NCBI RefSeq assembly: GCF_002278035.1
Contig: NZ_CP022604.1
Location: 2,031,501 to 2,095,500, forward strand
Direction: 5' to 3'
DNA length: 64,000 bases
Origin: Ochrobactrum quorumnocens
GTDB taxonomy: Bacteria > Pseudomonadota > Alphaproteobacteria > Rhizobiales > Rhizobiaceae
Shown here: piece after piece, positions 48,727 to 58,545 of the stretch
Numbering within the stretch: position 1 is the stretch's first letter
How the letters are laid out: each line of letters starts with the position of its first letter
Made by a program: the position numbers and the translations under genes
The notes under the pieces: generated by a model
What the model saw: the letters and a program-made list of their open reading frames with translations, nothing else
Database searches by the model: none
What the model was told of the DNA's origin: nothing

Positions 48727-49449
48727 ATGAGTCATGGCTTTATCGGAGAGTTTCTCGGCACAATGGTGCTTATCCTGCTGGGCGACGGCGTCGTCGCCAA
48801 TGTGCTTCTCGCTAAATCCAAAGGTCAGAACTCTGGCTGGATTGTGATTACGGCAGGCTGGGGCTTTGCTGTTCTGTGTGGTGTCATGGTTGCGGTTTCA
48901 GCAGGTGCCGCAGGCCATCTCAATCCCGCTGTAACATTGGCCTTATATGCTGCAGGTACGTTTCCCGCTGTTGATGTACTGCCTTACATAGCCGCACAAA
49001 TGCTTGGTGCATTCGCAGGAGCGGTACTCGTTTATCTTGCCTATTTACCCCATTGGAAACCCACTGAAGACAAGGGTATCAAGCTTGCTGTTTTCAGCAC
49101 AGGCCCGGCCATCCGCAACATCCCGGCCAATTTCATCACTGAAATCATAGGCAGCTTCGTGCTTGTATTCGTGGTCATTGCCATTGGTACAAAGGCTGTT
49201 GGTGCAACAGGCGTACTGGGTCCGCTGATGGTTGGCCTGCTTGTCTGGGCGCTTGGCGTTTCGCTGGGCGGCCCCACCGGCTATGCAATTAATCCAGCGC
49301 GCGACCTCGGGCCACGCATTGCGCATGCTCTCTTGCCCATTCCGGGTAAAGGCGGTTCGGATTGGTCCTATGCCTGGGTGCCCGTTGCAGCACCCGTAGT
49401 TGGCGGGCTTGTCGCCATTGCCTGTGCCAAAGCCGCAGGCATGATGTGA
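48727..49449 (+). CDS. glpF: Glycerol uptake facilitator (aquaglyceroporin)
   Basis: A 240-residue MIP-family channel with six helices and the two pore motifs NPAVTLA (first) and NPARDLGPR (second). Asp after the second NPA-R (NPARD) is the mark of the glycerol-conducting branch. The ATG at 48727 (MSHGFIGEF) follows CGGAGCAGATA; the upstream frame to 48676 is leader. Lies 123 bases after glpK, same operon probable. Confidence 0.94.
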   Translation: MSHGFIGEFLGTMVLILLGDGVVANVLLAKSKGQNSGWIVITAGWGFAVLCGVMVAVSAGAAGHLNPAVTLALYAAGTFPAVDVLPYIAAQMLGAFAGAVLVYLAYLPHWKPTEDKGIKLAVFSTGPAIRNIPANFITEIIGSFVLVFVVIAIGTKAVGATGVLGPLMVGLLVWALGVSLGGPTGYAINPARDLGPRIAHALLPIPGKGGSDWSYAWVPVAAPVVGGLVAIACAKAAGMM

Positions 49450-49459
49450 GCGTTTAAAA

Positions 49460-49480
49460 GCAGCGCGCTTGGCGCGCTGC
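49460..49480. terminator. Hairpin between glpF and convergent MFS gene
   Basis: GCAGCGCGC-TTG-GCGCGCTGC, 9-bp GC-rich stem in the 36-base gap between the converging genes. T-runs are weak on both sides. Confidence 0.6.
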
Positions 49481-49485
49481 GTTCC

Positions 49486-50904
49486 TTATCTGTCCGCAGG
49501 ATATGGGGTTCTCGCAGTCAGCACCAAACCAACGGCAAAAAACAATACCAATACCGACATACCCAATGGCGCTGAATGCGTGAGTGCCGTAACACTTGCC
49601 ACCAGGAACGGGCCGAGGAAGCTTGTCGCTCTTCCGGCCAACGCATAGATGCCAAAATATCGACCCGACTCTTCCGGCTTGATACTGCGTGCGAACCACG
49701 AGCGGGACGACGCCTGCACTGGGCCAAAGGCTGCCCCCATCATGATGCCGTAAATCAGATAGGCATGCTCGGCAGCGGTCGCGAACAATCCCTGAGCGGC
49801 CGTATACTCCAGTGCCACCATGCCAAACAGCATGTAATCCTTTCCAGTCGAAACAATGCCGATGGAAGCGAGAAACAGCAATACGAGTGAAATCATCGCG
49901 ATCACTTTGGAGCCAAAACGCGCATCCATGCGGCTCGCAACAAGGCAACTGAAAATCGCCATGACATTGGTTATCATGCCGAAAAGACCGATCTCCGTGA
50001 TCGACCAATGGAACATTGACGCGGCATAGCCTGCACCTAAGGCAATGATGGCATTGACGCCATCCTGATAAATCATGCGGGCAATCAGAAACCGTGCAAC
50101 GCCTGGACGCCTGCGTACTTCGCCCAATGTCGCCTTTAACTCCGACAGACCTTTGCCGAGTGCCTGTCGCAGAGGCTTTCCACGCGCCTGATCGGGTGTG
50201 AACAAAAACATCGGCAGAACGAAAATCAGATACCAGATGGCGGAAATCGGCCCCGTGATACGGGCATCTTCTCCCTGGACCGGGTCCAACCCAAAGAGGG
50301 GTTTCATACCGATGATCGTTTTGCCGGTTTCAGGTGAAGCCGCAAGACAAAAGACGACGAAGATCAAAACAATCATGCCGCCCAGATAACCAAGTCCCCA
50401 AGCGAGATTGGAAACTCTGCCTATATCCTCACGCGGCACAAGACGTGGCATCATGGAATCGTTGAAGACAATAGAAAATTCCGCAGAAACCATCGCTATG
50501 CTGAAGGCAAGCAATACCCAGAACAGATTGGCTCCGGGTACTGCAAACCAAAGCGTCATCAGACTGACGATCTTGAGAACCGCAAAGAACGCGATCCAAG
50601 GCTTTCGCGCACCGGTCTGGTCGGCAATAGAACCCAGAATGGGTGATAGAATTGCGATGGCAAAGCCTGCCGCAGCAAAGCCATAGCCCCAGGCAATCTG
50701 CCCCGCCTCAGGCGTTTCAGCCATGCGTGAAATGAAATAAGGGCCGAAGATAAAAGTGATGACAACTGTAAAAAAGGGCTGTGCCGCCCAGTCGAAAAAT
50801 ATCCAGCCCCATACGCCGCGTCGAGAAGCATAGCCTCTCGCGCTCACAGATTGATCGCTCAATGAATTGCTCCTTGCCCCCGATGCTTGAAGCTGCTCCT
50901 TCAT
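49486..50904 (-). CDS. MFS transporter of the UMF1/Atg22 family
   Basis: A 472-residue membrane protein with about twelve helices. The first helix region VWGWIFFDWAAQPFFTVVITFIFGPYF is the UMF1 family signature (FFDWANSAF-like), shared with the yeast vacuolar effluxer Atg22. A later QASSRSWFARSIKPEESGRYFGIYALAGRATSFLGPF block is also typical. These are thought to export amino acids or other metabolites. The listed start is ATG 50904, without a clear ribosome site; TTG at 50862 with AAGGAG seven bases upstream is an attractive alternative. It lies between glpF and gdh; substrate unknown. Confidence 0.88.
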   Translation of the reverse strand: MKEQLQASGARSNSLSDQSVSARGYASRRGVWGWIFFDWAAQPFFTVVITFIFGPYFISRMAETPEAGQIAWGYGFAAAGFAIAILSPILGSIADQTGARKPWIAFFAVLKIVSLMTLWFAVPGANLFWVLLAFSIAMVSAEFSIVFNDSMMPRLVPREDIGRVSNLAWGLGYLGGMIVLIFVVFCLAASPETGKTIIGMKPLFGLDPVQGEDARITGPISAIWYLIFVLPMFLFTPDQARGKPLRQALGKGLSELKATLGEVRRRPGVARFLIARMIYQDGVNAIIALGAGYAASMFHWSITEIGLFGMITNVMAIFSCLVASRMDARFGSKVIAMISLVLLFLASIGIVSTGKDYMLFGMVALEYTAAQGLFATAAEHAYLIYGIMMGAAFGPVQASSRSWFARSIKPEESGRYFGIYALAGRATSFLGPFLVASVTALTHSAPLGMSVLVLFFAVGLVLTARTPYPADR

Positions 50905-50945
50905 AATTAAGCTGGACCTTATACTGCGCTGCTAAAGCCCACAAT

Positions 50946-50977
50946 AAACAAAAAGGGGCGACCGAAGCCGCCCCTTT
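50946..50977 (-). terminator. Terminator of NAD-glutamate dehydrogenase gene
   Basis: AAAGGGGCG-ACCGAAGC-CGCCCCTTT (50952-50977) with TTTTTGTTTA following on the minus strand, 20 bases after the stop codon. Confidence 0.85.
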
Positions 50978-50996
50978 AACCCAGAGTTGTCGTGCC

Positions 50997-53900
50997 TTAC
51001 TGAGTTAAATCAGACATAAGCCCCGCAGCAACGGCCAGCCGAGACACGGTCAGATCACCGCCCTCGGTCAAAGCGACCATACGGTTCTTGACCTGATCGA
51101 TGCGTGCTGCATCTTCAGCGAACCATGTTGCCGCCGGATCCTTATCCTTCCCGTGCTTCTTGAGCGCTGCAATCGTGATACCACGTGCCGCTTGCGTGAT
51201 CGTATCGCTCGCACGCGACAATGCCAGACCGTCATAATAATCTGTGACGGGGATGGTACGTGCCGCTTCCTCGATACGACCGATGCGGAAGGCTTCCGAT
51301 ACACCAAAATAGGTCTTGGCGGTCGCCACCAGATCAGCAGACGCAAGATGCGCAATCAAAGCAATATCTGGCATGATGCCTGCAAGCTGCAGATTGGCCA
51401 GACGCTGAGCAAGCTTCTCAGGCGCGCCCTTCTCGACGAAGGCTGCCTTGTCTGCCTGTACGGCCTCGATGAGGTAGTCTGGCATCAGGCCATCGAAGCG
51501 TGGCTCAAGAGCTGCACGTGCCGTCGTGATCGTGTTCACTAGTTCTGTGAGATTGGCTCGCGTTGTATCGTTGCGGAGCACCCAAGCGGTGGTCGACAGC
51601 AGCATTTCACCAACCAGATGATAGAACTGGTTCTGCACATCGCCCGTCACCTTGTTATCAAGCGCATCGATGGCATCATAAATCGCATTGATCTCGAAGC
51701 CATCACGCACTGCCACATAAGCCCGCACGATATCGGCAGCCGACTTGCCCGTCGTATCAGCCAGACGGCTGATGAAGGTGATGCCCCCACGATTGATGAC
51801 ATCATTAGCCAGCAAAGTAGCAACAATTTCCCGCTTCAGACGGTGGTTGGAAATTTCCTCGGCATAGTTTTTGACCATGCGCTTGGGGAAATAACCGAAC
51901 AGCAGCTGATCAAAATAAGGCTCGTCCGGAAGCCTGCTTGCTACCAGATCATCCGATAACGACAGTTTGGCATAGGCAAGCAACACAGCAAGTTCTGGAC
52001 GTGTCAGCGGTTGACCAGATTTCTGGCGTTCATTCAGAAGCGCATCCGAAGGCAGATACTCAACCTTGCGGTCAAGCAGCTTTCGGGTTTCCAGCTCGGC
52101 CATGAAGCGTGCCTGATAAGGCAGCTCTGTAAGGCCCTGACGTTCGCTCAAGGAAAGCGCGAGCGGCTGCAGATAATTGTTACGCAGCACCAGCTCCGAA
52201 ACCTCATCCGTCATGCTTACCAGCAGCTTGTCGCGTGCAGGACGCTTCAACTTACCCGAACGCATTGCCGCGGCCAGTGCGATCTTGATGTTGACCTCGA
52301 CGTCCGAGCAATTCACGCCTGCTGAATTGTCGATAGCGTCGGTATTGCTGCGGCCGCCAGTAAGCGCATATTCGATACGGCCGCGCTGCGTGACGCCAAG
52401 ATTTGCACCTTCGCCAATCACCCGCGCCCGCACTTCAGAACCCGTGATACGAATTGCATCATTGGCTCGGTCACCAACCTGAGCATCCGTTTCCGCCGTC
52501 GAACGGATATAGGTACCAATGCCGCCGAACCACAGAAGATCGACCTGCGCCTTCAGGATCGTCGTCATAATCTCCTGAGGTGATGCTGTGGTTTTGCTAA
52601 GGCCGATAGCTTTTGCAGCTTCTGCCGACAGGGTAATCGTCTTCTGGCTGCGACTATAGACGCCACCACCAGCCGAAAGCTTCGAACGATCATAATCCTG
52701 CCAGCTTGAACGCGGCAGATCGAACAGACGCTTGCGCTCTGCAAAACCGTCTGCAGGAACCGGATCGGGATCGATGAAGATGTCGCGATGATCAAATGCG
52801 GCAACAAGCCTGATCTGCTCCGACAACAACATACCATTACCGAACACGTCGCCCGACATATCGCCCACACCCGCAACCGTGAACGGCTCGGTCTGAATAT
52901 CCTTGTCGAACTCACGGAAATGCCGCTTCACGGCTTCCCATGCTCCACGCGCGGTAATCGCCATGCCCTTGTGGTCGTAACCGGCAGAGCCGCCCGATGC
53001 GAAAGCATCGTCCAGCCAGAAATCGTGCGCCTGACTGATCGCGTTAGCTGTATCCGAGAAGGTAGCTGTGCCTTTGTCGGCAGCAACAACGAAATAAGGA
53101 TCGTCATTGTCATGACGCACGACTTCCGCAGGCGGCACAACATCATTGTCATGGATGTTATCGGTGACCGACAGAAGCGTGGAGATGAAAACCTTATAGG
53201 CATCACGACCGGCTTCGAACACCGCATTGCGATCGCCGCCAACCGGCAGACGCTTCGGATAGAAGCCGCCTTTGGCACCCACTGGCACAATCACCGCATT
53301 CTTGACCTGCTGGGCCTTCACAAGGCCCAGGACTTCTGTGCGGTAATCTTGTGCTCGGTCTGACCAGCGTAGGCCACCGCGCGCAACGGCGCCAAAGCGA
53401 AGGTGAACGCCTTCCACTTCAGGACCATAAACAAAGATTTCGCGATATGGACGCGGATCAGGCAGCCCTTCCACAAGCCGTGGATTGAGCTTGAACGCAA
53501 AGGTCACGCGTGGCTTGCCTTCGCCATCCGGCTGATAGGCATTGGTACGTAACGTGGCTTCGATCAGATTACGGAAACGACGCAGTATCTGGTCGTCATC
53601 AATGCTCGGTACTCCGAGCAGTGCCGTTTCGATACCATCAACCAGCTTCTTTTCTGCAGATTCGCGACGCTTGGCCGATGGGTTAAAGCGCAAGTCAAAC
53701 AGCGAATAAAGGTCGCTGGCGATTTCTGGATAGCGGTTTAATGCGGCTGCGATAAAGCCCTGCGAATAGGCGATACCTGCCTGTTGCAGATAACGGCCAT
53801 AAGAGCGCAGGATCATGATCTGGCGCGCGGTCAGACGTGCTGTCTGCACCAGTGCGTTATAGCCGTCATTATCCGCCAGCCCATCCCAGACATTGCGGAA

Positions 53901-55787
53901 CACATCTTCCAGCATCTCGCCATCGTCAGACAGATCGACCGGAGCACCATAGGCGTTCACAAGCTGCATATCATGGACATAGACCGGAGCGCTGTCTTTG
54001 CCTGCTTGCGGCAAATCAATGGTCTGCTCACTGACGACACGGAAGCCCATGTTTTCCAGAAGCGGCACCCGCTGCGACAACACAACCGGCGCACCATGAT
54101 GATAAAGCTTCAGCGAAACCGCATCCGGCCCATCGGTGCGATAGCGATAGAAGTCCACGAAAAGCGGTGCCTCGGCACTGAGGCCAGCTATGCGCTCTGC
54201 GTCAATCAGGGCTTCAGGTGCAGTGAAGATTTCTCGATAAGATTGCGGGAAGCTTGCAGCTAATGCGACAGTCTTCGCATCCGCACTATCCGAGCTTTCG
54301 CGCACCGCGTCTTCCCAAGTGCGCACGATGGCACGCACTTCCGCCTCCAGTTCTTCGCGATCCACATGTGGCGTCGAGCGCTCATGACGGCGGATGACGA
54401 ACTGCACACGGGTCAGGCCGTTTTGCAGAAAAACCGGATGGAATTCGAAGCTGTCACCACTGTAAATCTCGACGAGATAACGACCGATCTTCTCACGCAC
54501 GACCGAGTCATAACGGTCACGCGGGATGTAGACCAGCACAGTTGCGAAGCGGCCAAAGCGATCAAGGCGCGGAACAGCACGCACACGCGGACGCTCACCC
54601 AATGCCAGGATCAGTTCGGCATTGGCCGTCAGGCTTTCCGTATCGATCTGGAAAAGCTCATCGCGTGGATACTCTTCAAGCACATTGATAAGTGCCTTGC
54701 CCGAATGGTCTTCGCGGTTAAAGCCGAGATGCTTGATAACTGCGTCGGCTTTGGAGCGAATGAAAGGAATACCCGCGACCGAGCTCGTGTAGGCAACGGA
54801 GGTGAACAGTCCGACGAGACGAAGTTCGCCGATGGCTTCACCTTTCGGACCAAAAATCTTCACGCCGACATAATCAAGATAAGACCGGCGATGGACCAGC
54901 GAAAGCGAATTTGCCTTGGTCACGATCAGCGGTTCATTGCTGTCGAGGAAGTCAGTGATTTCGCGTGGTGTCACCGTGTCGTCGTCATCCTTGCGGAGGA
55001 TACGCACTTCGCTGTCGTTCAGGATACCCAGTGTTTCCTTGACAGGAACCAGTTCGCGGTTGTCACCCTTGCCCTTGAAGGTCAGCTCACGCATGCCGAG
55101 GAAGATGAAACGATCATCGCGCAGCCATTCGAGAAAGGCGATTGCTTCCGGCATTGCGGCATTACCCGTCAATTCCTGAACCCGCTTGTAATCGGCGATA
55201 GCGCCATCAAGGCGCTTCATCATCGGCTTCCAGTCGCTGACAGCGGAACGGACTTGTCCGAGCACACGCTTGATCGCGGCGGTCAGATTAGCTTTCGCCT
55301 GCTTGTCGAGTGCTGGCAGATGAATCTGCACAAGGCTTACGCGCTCAACGCCCTTGGCGGGTGCGAGCTGCGATGCTTCGCCTAGAATGGTGAGGTCGTC
55401 TTTTTCCCGCTCGATATCGAAAACCGGGTGCACGACCATAAAAATCTGGCTGACATGATCGTTCAGCTCACCCATGATTGAGTCGAGCAGGAACGGCATA
55501 TTGTCGTTGACGATGGTGATGACGCTGACGGGGCGACCATGGCGTTCGATGCTGTTATCGACGCTGATAATACTCTTGCCCTTACGATAGGATTGAAGCG
55601 CCTCGTAGCCATATTGGGCAGATTTATCGAGCGCTGCAGCATCGTAGGCCGCAAGATCTTCGGGCGGAGCCCATTCGAAGAGAAGCTGCGAAAACGCGGT
55701 TAGCGCCTTTGACTTTCCTCCCTTCCTCTCCTCCTTGCTTGCCTTGGAACCTTTAATTTTGCTCGACCGATCCTGCTTTGCAGTCAC
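50997..55787 (-). CDS. gdhB: NAD-specific glutamate dehydrogenase, large (180 kDa) type
   Basis: A 1596-residue enzyme that deaminates glutamate to 2-oxoglutarate with NAD. The catalytic part is central: RFGAVARGGLRWSDRAQDYRTEVLGLVKAQQVKNAVIVPVGAKGGFYPKRLP (glutamate-binding lysines) and GVGDMSGDVFGNGMLLSEQ, then WFGGIGTYI and RVIGEGANLGVTQRGRIEYAL. Long N-terminal ACT-like and C-terminal helical regions make up the rest, as in the Streptomyces/Pseudomonas class. I choose the GTG at 55787 because GGAG lies eight bases before it; ATG at 55805 or 55823 would add 6 or 12 residues. Monocistronic. The gene symbol follows use in related genomes. Confidence 0.95.
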   Translation of the reverse strand: MTAKQDRSSKIKGSKASKEERKGGKSKALTAFSQLLFEWAPPEDLAAYDAAALDKSAQYGYEALQSYRKGKSIISVDNSIERHGRPVSVITIVNDNMPFLLDSIMGELNDHVSQIFMVVHPVFDIEREKDDLTILGEASQLAPAKGVERVSLVQIHLPALDKQAKANLTAAIKRVLGQVRSAVSDWKPMMKRLDGAIADYKRVQELTGNAAMPEAIAFLEWLRDDRFIFLGMRELTFKGKGDNRELVPVKETLGILNDSEVRILRKDDDDTVTPREITDFLDSNEPLIVTKANSLSLVHRRSYLDYVGVKIFGPKGEAIGELRLVGLFTSVAYTSSVAGIPFIRSKADAVIKHLGFNREDHSGKALINVLEEYPRDELFQIDTESLTANAELILALGERPRVRAVPRLDRFGRFATVLVYIPRDRYDSVVREKIGRYLVEIYSGDSFEFHPVFLQNGLTRVQFVIRRHERSTPHVDREELEAEVRAIVRTWEDAVRESSDSADAKTVALAASFPQSYREIFTAPEALIDAERIAGLSAEAPLFVDFYRYRTDGPDAVSLKLYHHGAPVVLSQRVPLLENMGFRVVSEQTIDLPQAGKDSAPVYVHDMQLVNAYGAPVDLSDDGEMLEDVFRNVWDGLADNDGYNALVQTARLTARQIMILRSYGRYLQQAGIAYSQGFIAAALNRYPEIASDLYSLFDLRFNPSAKRRESAEKKLVDGIETALLGVPSIDDDQILRRFRNLIEATLRTNAYQPDGEGKPRVTFAFKLNPRLVEGLPDPRPYREIFVYGPEVEGVHLRFGAVARGGLRWSDRAQDYRTEVLGLVKAQQVKNAVIVPVGAKGGFYPKRLPVGGDRNAVFEAGRDAYKVFISTLLSVTDNIHDNDVVPPAEVVRHDNDDPYFVVAADKGTATFSDTANAISQAHDFWLDDAFASGGSAGYDHKGMAITARGAWEAVKRHFREFDKDIQTEPFTVAGVGDMSGDVFGNGMLLSEQIRLVAAFDHRDIFIDPDPVPADGFAERKRLFDLPRSSWQDYDRSKLSAGGGVYSRSQKTITLSAEAAKAIGLSKTTASPQEIMTTILKAQVDLLWFGGIGTYIRSTAETDAQVGDRANDAIRITGSEVRARVIGEGANLGVTQRGRIEYALTGGRSNTDAIDNSAGVNCSDVEVNIKIALAAAMRSGKLKRPARDKLLVSMTDEVSELVLRNNYLQPLALSLSERQGLTELPYQARFMAELETRKLLDRKVEYLPSDALLNERQKSGQPLTRPELAVLLAYAKLSLSDDLVASRLPDEPYFDQLLFGYFPKRMVKNYAEEISNHRLKREIVATLLANDVINRGGITFISRLADTTGKSAADIVRAYVAVRDGFEINAIYDAIDALDNKVTGDVQNQFYHLVGEMLLSTTAWVLRNDTTRANLTELVNTITTARAALEPRFDGLMPDYLIEAVQADKAAFVEKGAPEKLAQRLANLQLAGIMPDIALIAHLASADLVATAKTYFGVSEAFRIGRIEEAARTIPVTDYYDGLALSRASDTITQAARGITIAALKKHGKDKDPAATWFAEDAARIDQVKNRMVALTEGGDLTVSRLAVAAGLMSDLTQ

Positions 55788-56074
55788 GTCGGATACTCCT
55801 GTCATGATGGCAATGCGCGCCAAACTAGCAGATTGGGTATCCGTTTCGATGACAAATCGTTGAAAACAACCAAAAAATTCCGTGAAAGTCAGAAAACTCG
55901 CATCTAATCCATTTAATTTGGAACAAAACTTCGAAAACTCTCCGGGAAATTTCGAAATATGCCGTTTCGCTTCGCGTCAATCACACTTCAGGTGACACAA
56001 CAGGTTTACGTAAGCGTCATAACAGCTAAATTTTGCCACAAATCAGGGGCGAATCTGAGCCGTGAAAATCCCGA

Positions 56075-56716
56075 TCAAAGCTCGATCAAATGATCGTCCA
56101 GCTCGTTGATATCATTGTCACCAGCGGGGAAATGTTTCTCCAGCAACAAGCCTGCCTGACCAATGGCCAATACGAAACCTTCGGCTACCTCCTTGCGTGA
56201 AGCATGATGGATGAGGGTTGCAACAATCCCATTCCATTCTTCCTGCTCGACCCGCGCGTGAATGCCTGCATCGGCGATAACCTCGGCGTAATGCTCCGCC
56301 ATAGAGACAAAAAGCAGGATGCCGGTGCGGTGTTCTGTGATGTGTACATTGCGCGCTAAAAACTGCTGCAATGCATTGAGATGGGCGCGTTTATAGCGAA
56401 TGCGGCGCGGCACCAGCAACATACGGATCGAAGGCAGAAACCAGAGAACCAGCATCGCCGAAATGAAAGCCGCCAGAATAGCGAGACCAAACATCGGTAG
56501 CCGGATATCGAACCAGTACCAATGCGCGAGAAATGCAAGAATGACCGAGGTTATGAGAATGCCGCAGGTTGCAACGAAGCCCGCAGCAAAGAAATAATCA
56601 TCACTGGAACGCGCCAGAACGGCATAGATTTCGCCGCTCGTATTGGCCTCGGCATCGCGGATCGCATGAGCGATACGCTTGTGATCTTGTCCGCCGATTA
56701 GGTTTTTACCTGTCAC
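56075..56716 (-). CDS. TPM-domain membrane protein (second of pair)
   Basis: A 213-residue protein with an N-terminal TPM-like segment (HKRIAHAIRDAEANTSGEIYAVLARSSDDY), two adjacent membrane helices (FAAGFVATCGILITSVILAFLAHWYWF and MFGLAILAAFISAMLVLWF), and a cytoplasmic TPM portion (FLARNVHITEHRTGILLFVSMAEHYAEVIADAGIHARVEQEEWNGIVATLIHH). It follows the first TPM gene by 11 bases in the lemA operon. Function is unknown; TPM proteins are often linked to membrane or envelope repair. Confidence 0.85.
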   Translation of the reverse strand: MTGKNLIGGQDHKRIAHAIRDAEANTSGEIYAVLARSSDDYFFAAGFVATCGILITSVILAFLAHWYWFDIRLPMFGLAILAAFISAMLVLWFLPSIRMLLVPRRIRYKRAHLNALQQFLARNVHITEHRTGILLFVSMAEHYAEVIADAGIHARVEQEEWNGIVATLIHHASRKEVAEGFVLAIGQAGLLLEKHFPAGDNDINELDDHLIEL

Positions 56717-56727
56717 AGATTCCTCCC

Positions 56728-57618
56728 CTACCAGCTACCCGAAGCGCCGCCGCCGCCTGACGAACCACCGCCGCCAGAAAAGCCGCCACCGCCACTACCG
56801 CCTGATGACCATCCACCGCCACCGCCGGAGAAACCGCCGCCGCCAGACCCGCCGCGTGAGTTGAAATCGACCACCATACCCAGCCAGCGATACTTACCGG
56901 GACCGATCTTGCGCCCAAAGATTGGCGTCAGGATCGCCATGCCAAAGCCTCCGAAGAAGATCAGGCACCAAAAAGTGATGAAAACGACAAAAATCCAATC
57001 GACGTCGTCGGAACCAGAACTTGTCTGAACGTTGCGTTTTGCACGCGCTTCAAGCTCAGCTGCATCACCGGAAAGCACCGACAAAATCCCGTCAACGCCT
57101 TGAACCACACCACCGGAATAATCTCCGGTGCGAAACGCCGGAATGATCGTACCATTGATGATGACGCTCGAAAGCGCATCCGTCATCGTGCCTTCGAGGC
57201 CATATCCGACCTCAATGCGCACTTTTCGATCATTGGGTGCTACGACCAGCAGGATGCCATTATTTTCCTGGCGTTGACCCAGCGCCCAGGCCCTGAACAA
57301 GCGATTGGAATAGGTTTCGATATCCTCGCCGTTCAGGCTCGGAACCGTCACCACCACCACTTGATCGGACGATTTCGCTTCAAAATCGGCGAGTTTTTGC
57401 GTGAGTTGCTGCCGTGCTGTCGGGTCAATAATACCGGCTGCATCAACCACGCGCCCGGTCAAAACTTGCGCAGGCTTTGCCGTGTCCTGCGCATTTGCAC
57501 CCACCGCCGCAAAGACCGCGAACAGAAGCGCGACAAAAGCAAACAGGTTTCGCAGCCGGTTCAGGCCGCGAAACGCCGCACGCATGGGAAGCAAAGCTGC
57601 CACGGAAAACCCGATCAA
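56728..57618 (-). CDS. TPM-domain (YgcG-like) protein with Gly/Ser-rich tail
   Basis: A 296-residue exported or membrane-anchored protein. Signal segment about 20-43 (LFAFVALLFAVFAAVGANA), TPM domain about 50-190 (LTGRVVDAAGIIDPTARQQLTQKLADFEAKSSDQVVVVTVPSLNGEDIETYSNRLFRAWALGQRQENNGILLVVAPNDRKVRIEVGYGLEGTMTDA), one membrane helix near 218-240, and a Gly/Ser tail (GGGGFSGGGGGW...). The TTG at 57618 overlaps the lemA stop; GTG 57603 and ATG 57585 are alternatives. It follows lemA, a pairing seen in many bacteria. Confidence 0.88.
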   Translation of the reverse strand: MIGFSVAALLPMRAAFRGLNRLRNLFAFVALLFAVFAAVGANAQDTAKPAQVLTGRVVDAAGIIDPTARQQLTQKLADFEAKSSDQVVVVTVPSLNGEDIETYSNRLFRAWALGQRQENNGILLVVAPNDRKVRIEVGYGLEGTMTDALSSVIINGTIIPAFRTGDYSGGVVQGVDGILSVLSGDAAELEARAKRNVQTSSGSDDVDWIFVVFITFWCLIFFGGFGMAILTPIFGRKIGPGKYRWLGMVVDFNSRGGSGGGGFSGGGGGWSSGGSGGGGFSGGGGSSGGGGASGSW

Positions 57619-58253
57619 TTGTTAAAGTTGACCTGGGGTGCTGTCTGGCTTCCCGCATCCGCACTGAATGTCTGCATCGGCACAGCATCGCGGTACCAGA
57701 TCCATGTCCAGATCATCGTCGGCATGGTGCGGATCGCCGTATTATATACACGTACCGCTTCGATATAATCCCGGCGCGCTACGGCAATTCGGTTTTCGGT
57801 GCCTTCCAGCTGCGATTGCAACGCGAGGAAATTCTGGTTGGCTTTGAGGTCGGGGTAGCGCTCTACAACCACCATCAGGCGTGAAAGCGCGCTGGTAAGG
57901 TTGGCCTGATTATCCTGAAACTGCTTGAAGAGTTCAGGGTTATTGAGCGTTTCCGGCGTAATTTGCACCTGTGTCGCCTTGGCACGCGCATCAATTACCG
58001 CCTGAAGAGTTTCCTTTTCATGAGCGGCATAGCCCTTCACGGTTTCGACCAGATTAGGTACGAGATCGGCACGGCGCTGATACTGGTTCTGCACTTCGCT
58101 CCATGCAGCCTTGGCCTTTTCTTCATTGGTCGGAATGGTGTTAAAGCCACAGGCCGAAAGTAGCGGCACAAGGACCGCAAGCCCAAGAGCTATGAAAATG
58201 CGGCGACCCAATATTGAAAGTGAGAAAGAACGGATAGCGGTCACGGCCGACAT
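57615..58253 (-). CDS. lemA: LemA-family lipoprotein
   Basis: A 212-residue protein with an N-terminal signal ending in LLSACGFN, a lipobox-like site (Cys about 35), and a LemA helical bundle: AWSEVQNQYQRRADLVPNLVETVKGYAAHEKETLQAVIDARAKATQ and SALSRLMVVVERYPDLKANQNFLALQSQLEGTENRIAVARRDYIEAVRVYNT. First gene of a lemA-TPM-TPM operon. Cellular role unclear; the operon is probably envelope-associated. Confidence 0.92.
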   Translation of the reverse strand: MSAVTAIRSFSLSILGRRIFIALGLAVLVPLLSACGFNTIPTNEEKAKAAWSEVQNQYQRRADLVPNLVETVKGYAAHEKETLQAVIDARAKATQVQITPETLNNPELFKQFQDNQANLTSALSRLMVVVERYPDLKANQNFLALQSQLEGTENRIAVARRDYIEAVRVYNTAIRTMPTMIWTWIWYRDAVPMQTFSADAGSQTAPQVNFNN

Positions 58254-58473
58254 GGTGTTCTCCTGAAAAAGGCGCCTTCTAAGCGCCTGAATAATTCTTC
58301 TTGAGCCCGCATATCTGTGTTCACGAGAATGCGAGCCGTCAAATCAATAAGATAGACGAAATTTGCTCGTCGTCCAGCCCGTTTACCGAAAGCAACCAGA
58401 GGCTACGTGAAAGCCGGCTTCAAGCATTTCCCCGACGATTCAAATCGGGGAGAAAGCTCAGTCATTATTAGGA

Positions 58474-58512
58474 TGTTGACTTAGTCAACATATTGGATAT
58501 TGATTGTGTCAA
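58474..58512. promoter_or_regulatory. Twin palindromic operators upstream of MarR-GNAT gene
   Basis: TGTTGACTTAGTCAACA (58474-58490) has perfect 7-base arms; a second site TTGATTGTGTCAA (58500-58512) has the half sites TTGA/TCAA. Centres are 24 bases apart, 34-72 bases before the start codon. Size and placement fit MarR dimers acting on their own gene. Confidence 0.65.
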
Positions 58513-58545
58513 CATACGGAGGCGCCGCACGTGGCGTAAAGAGGC

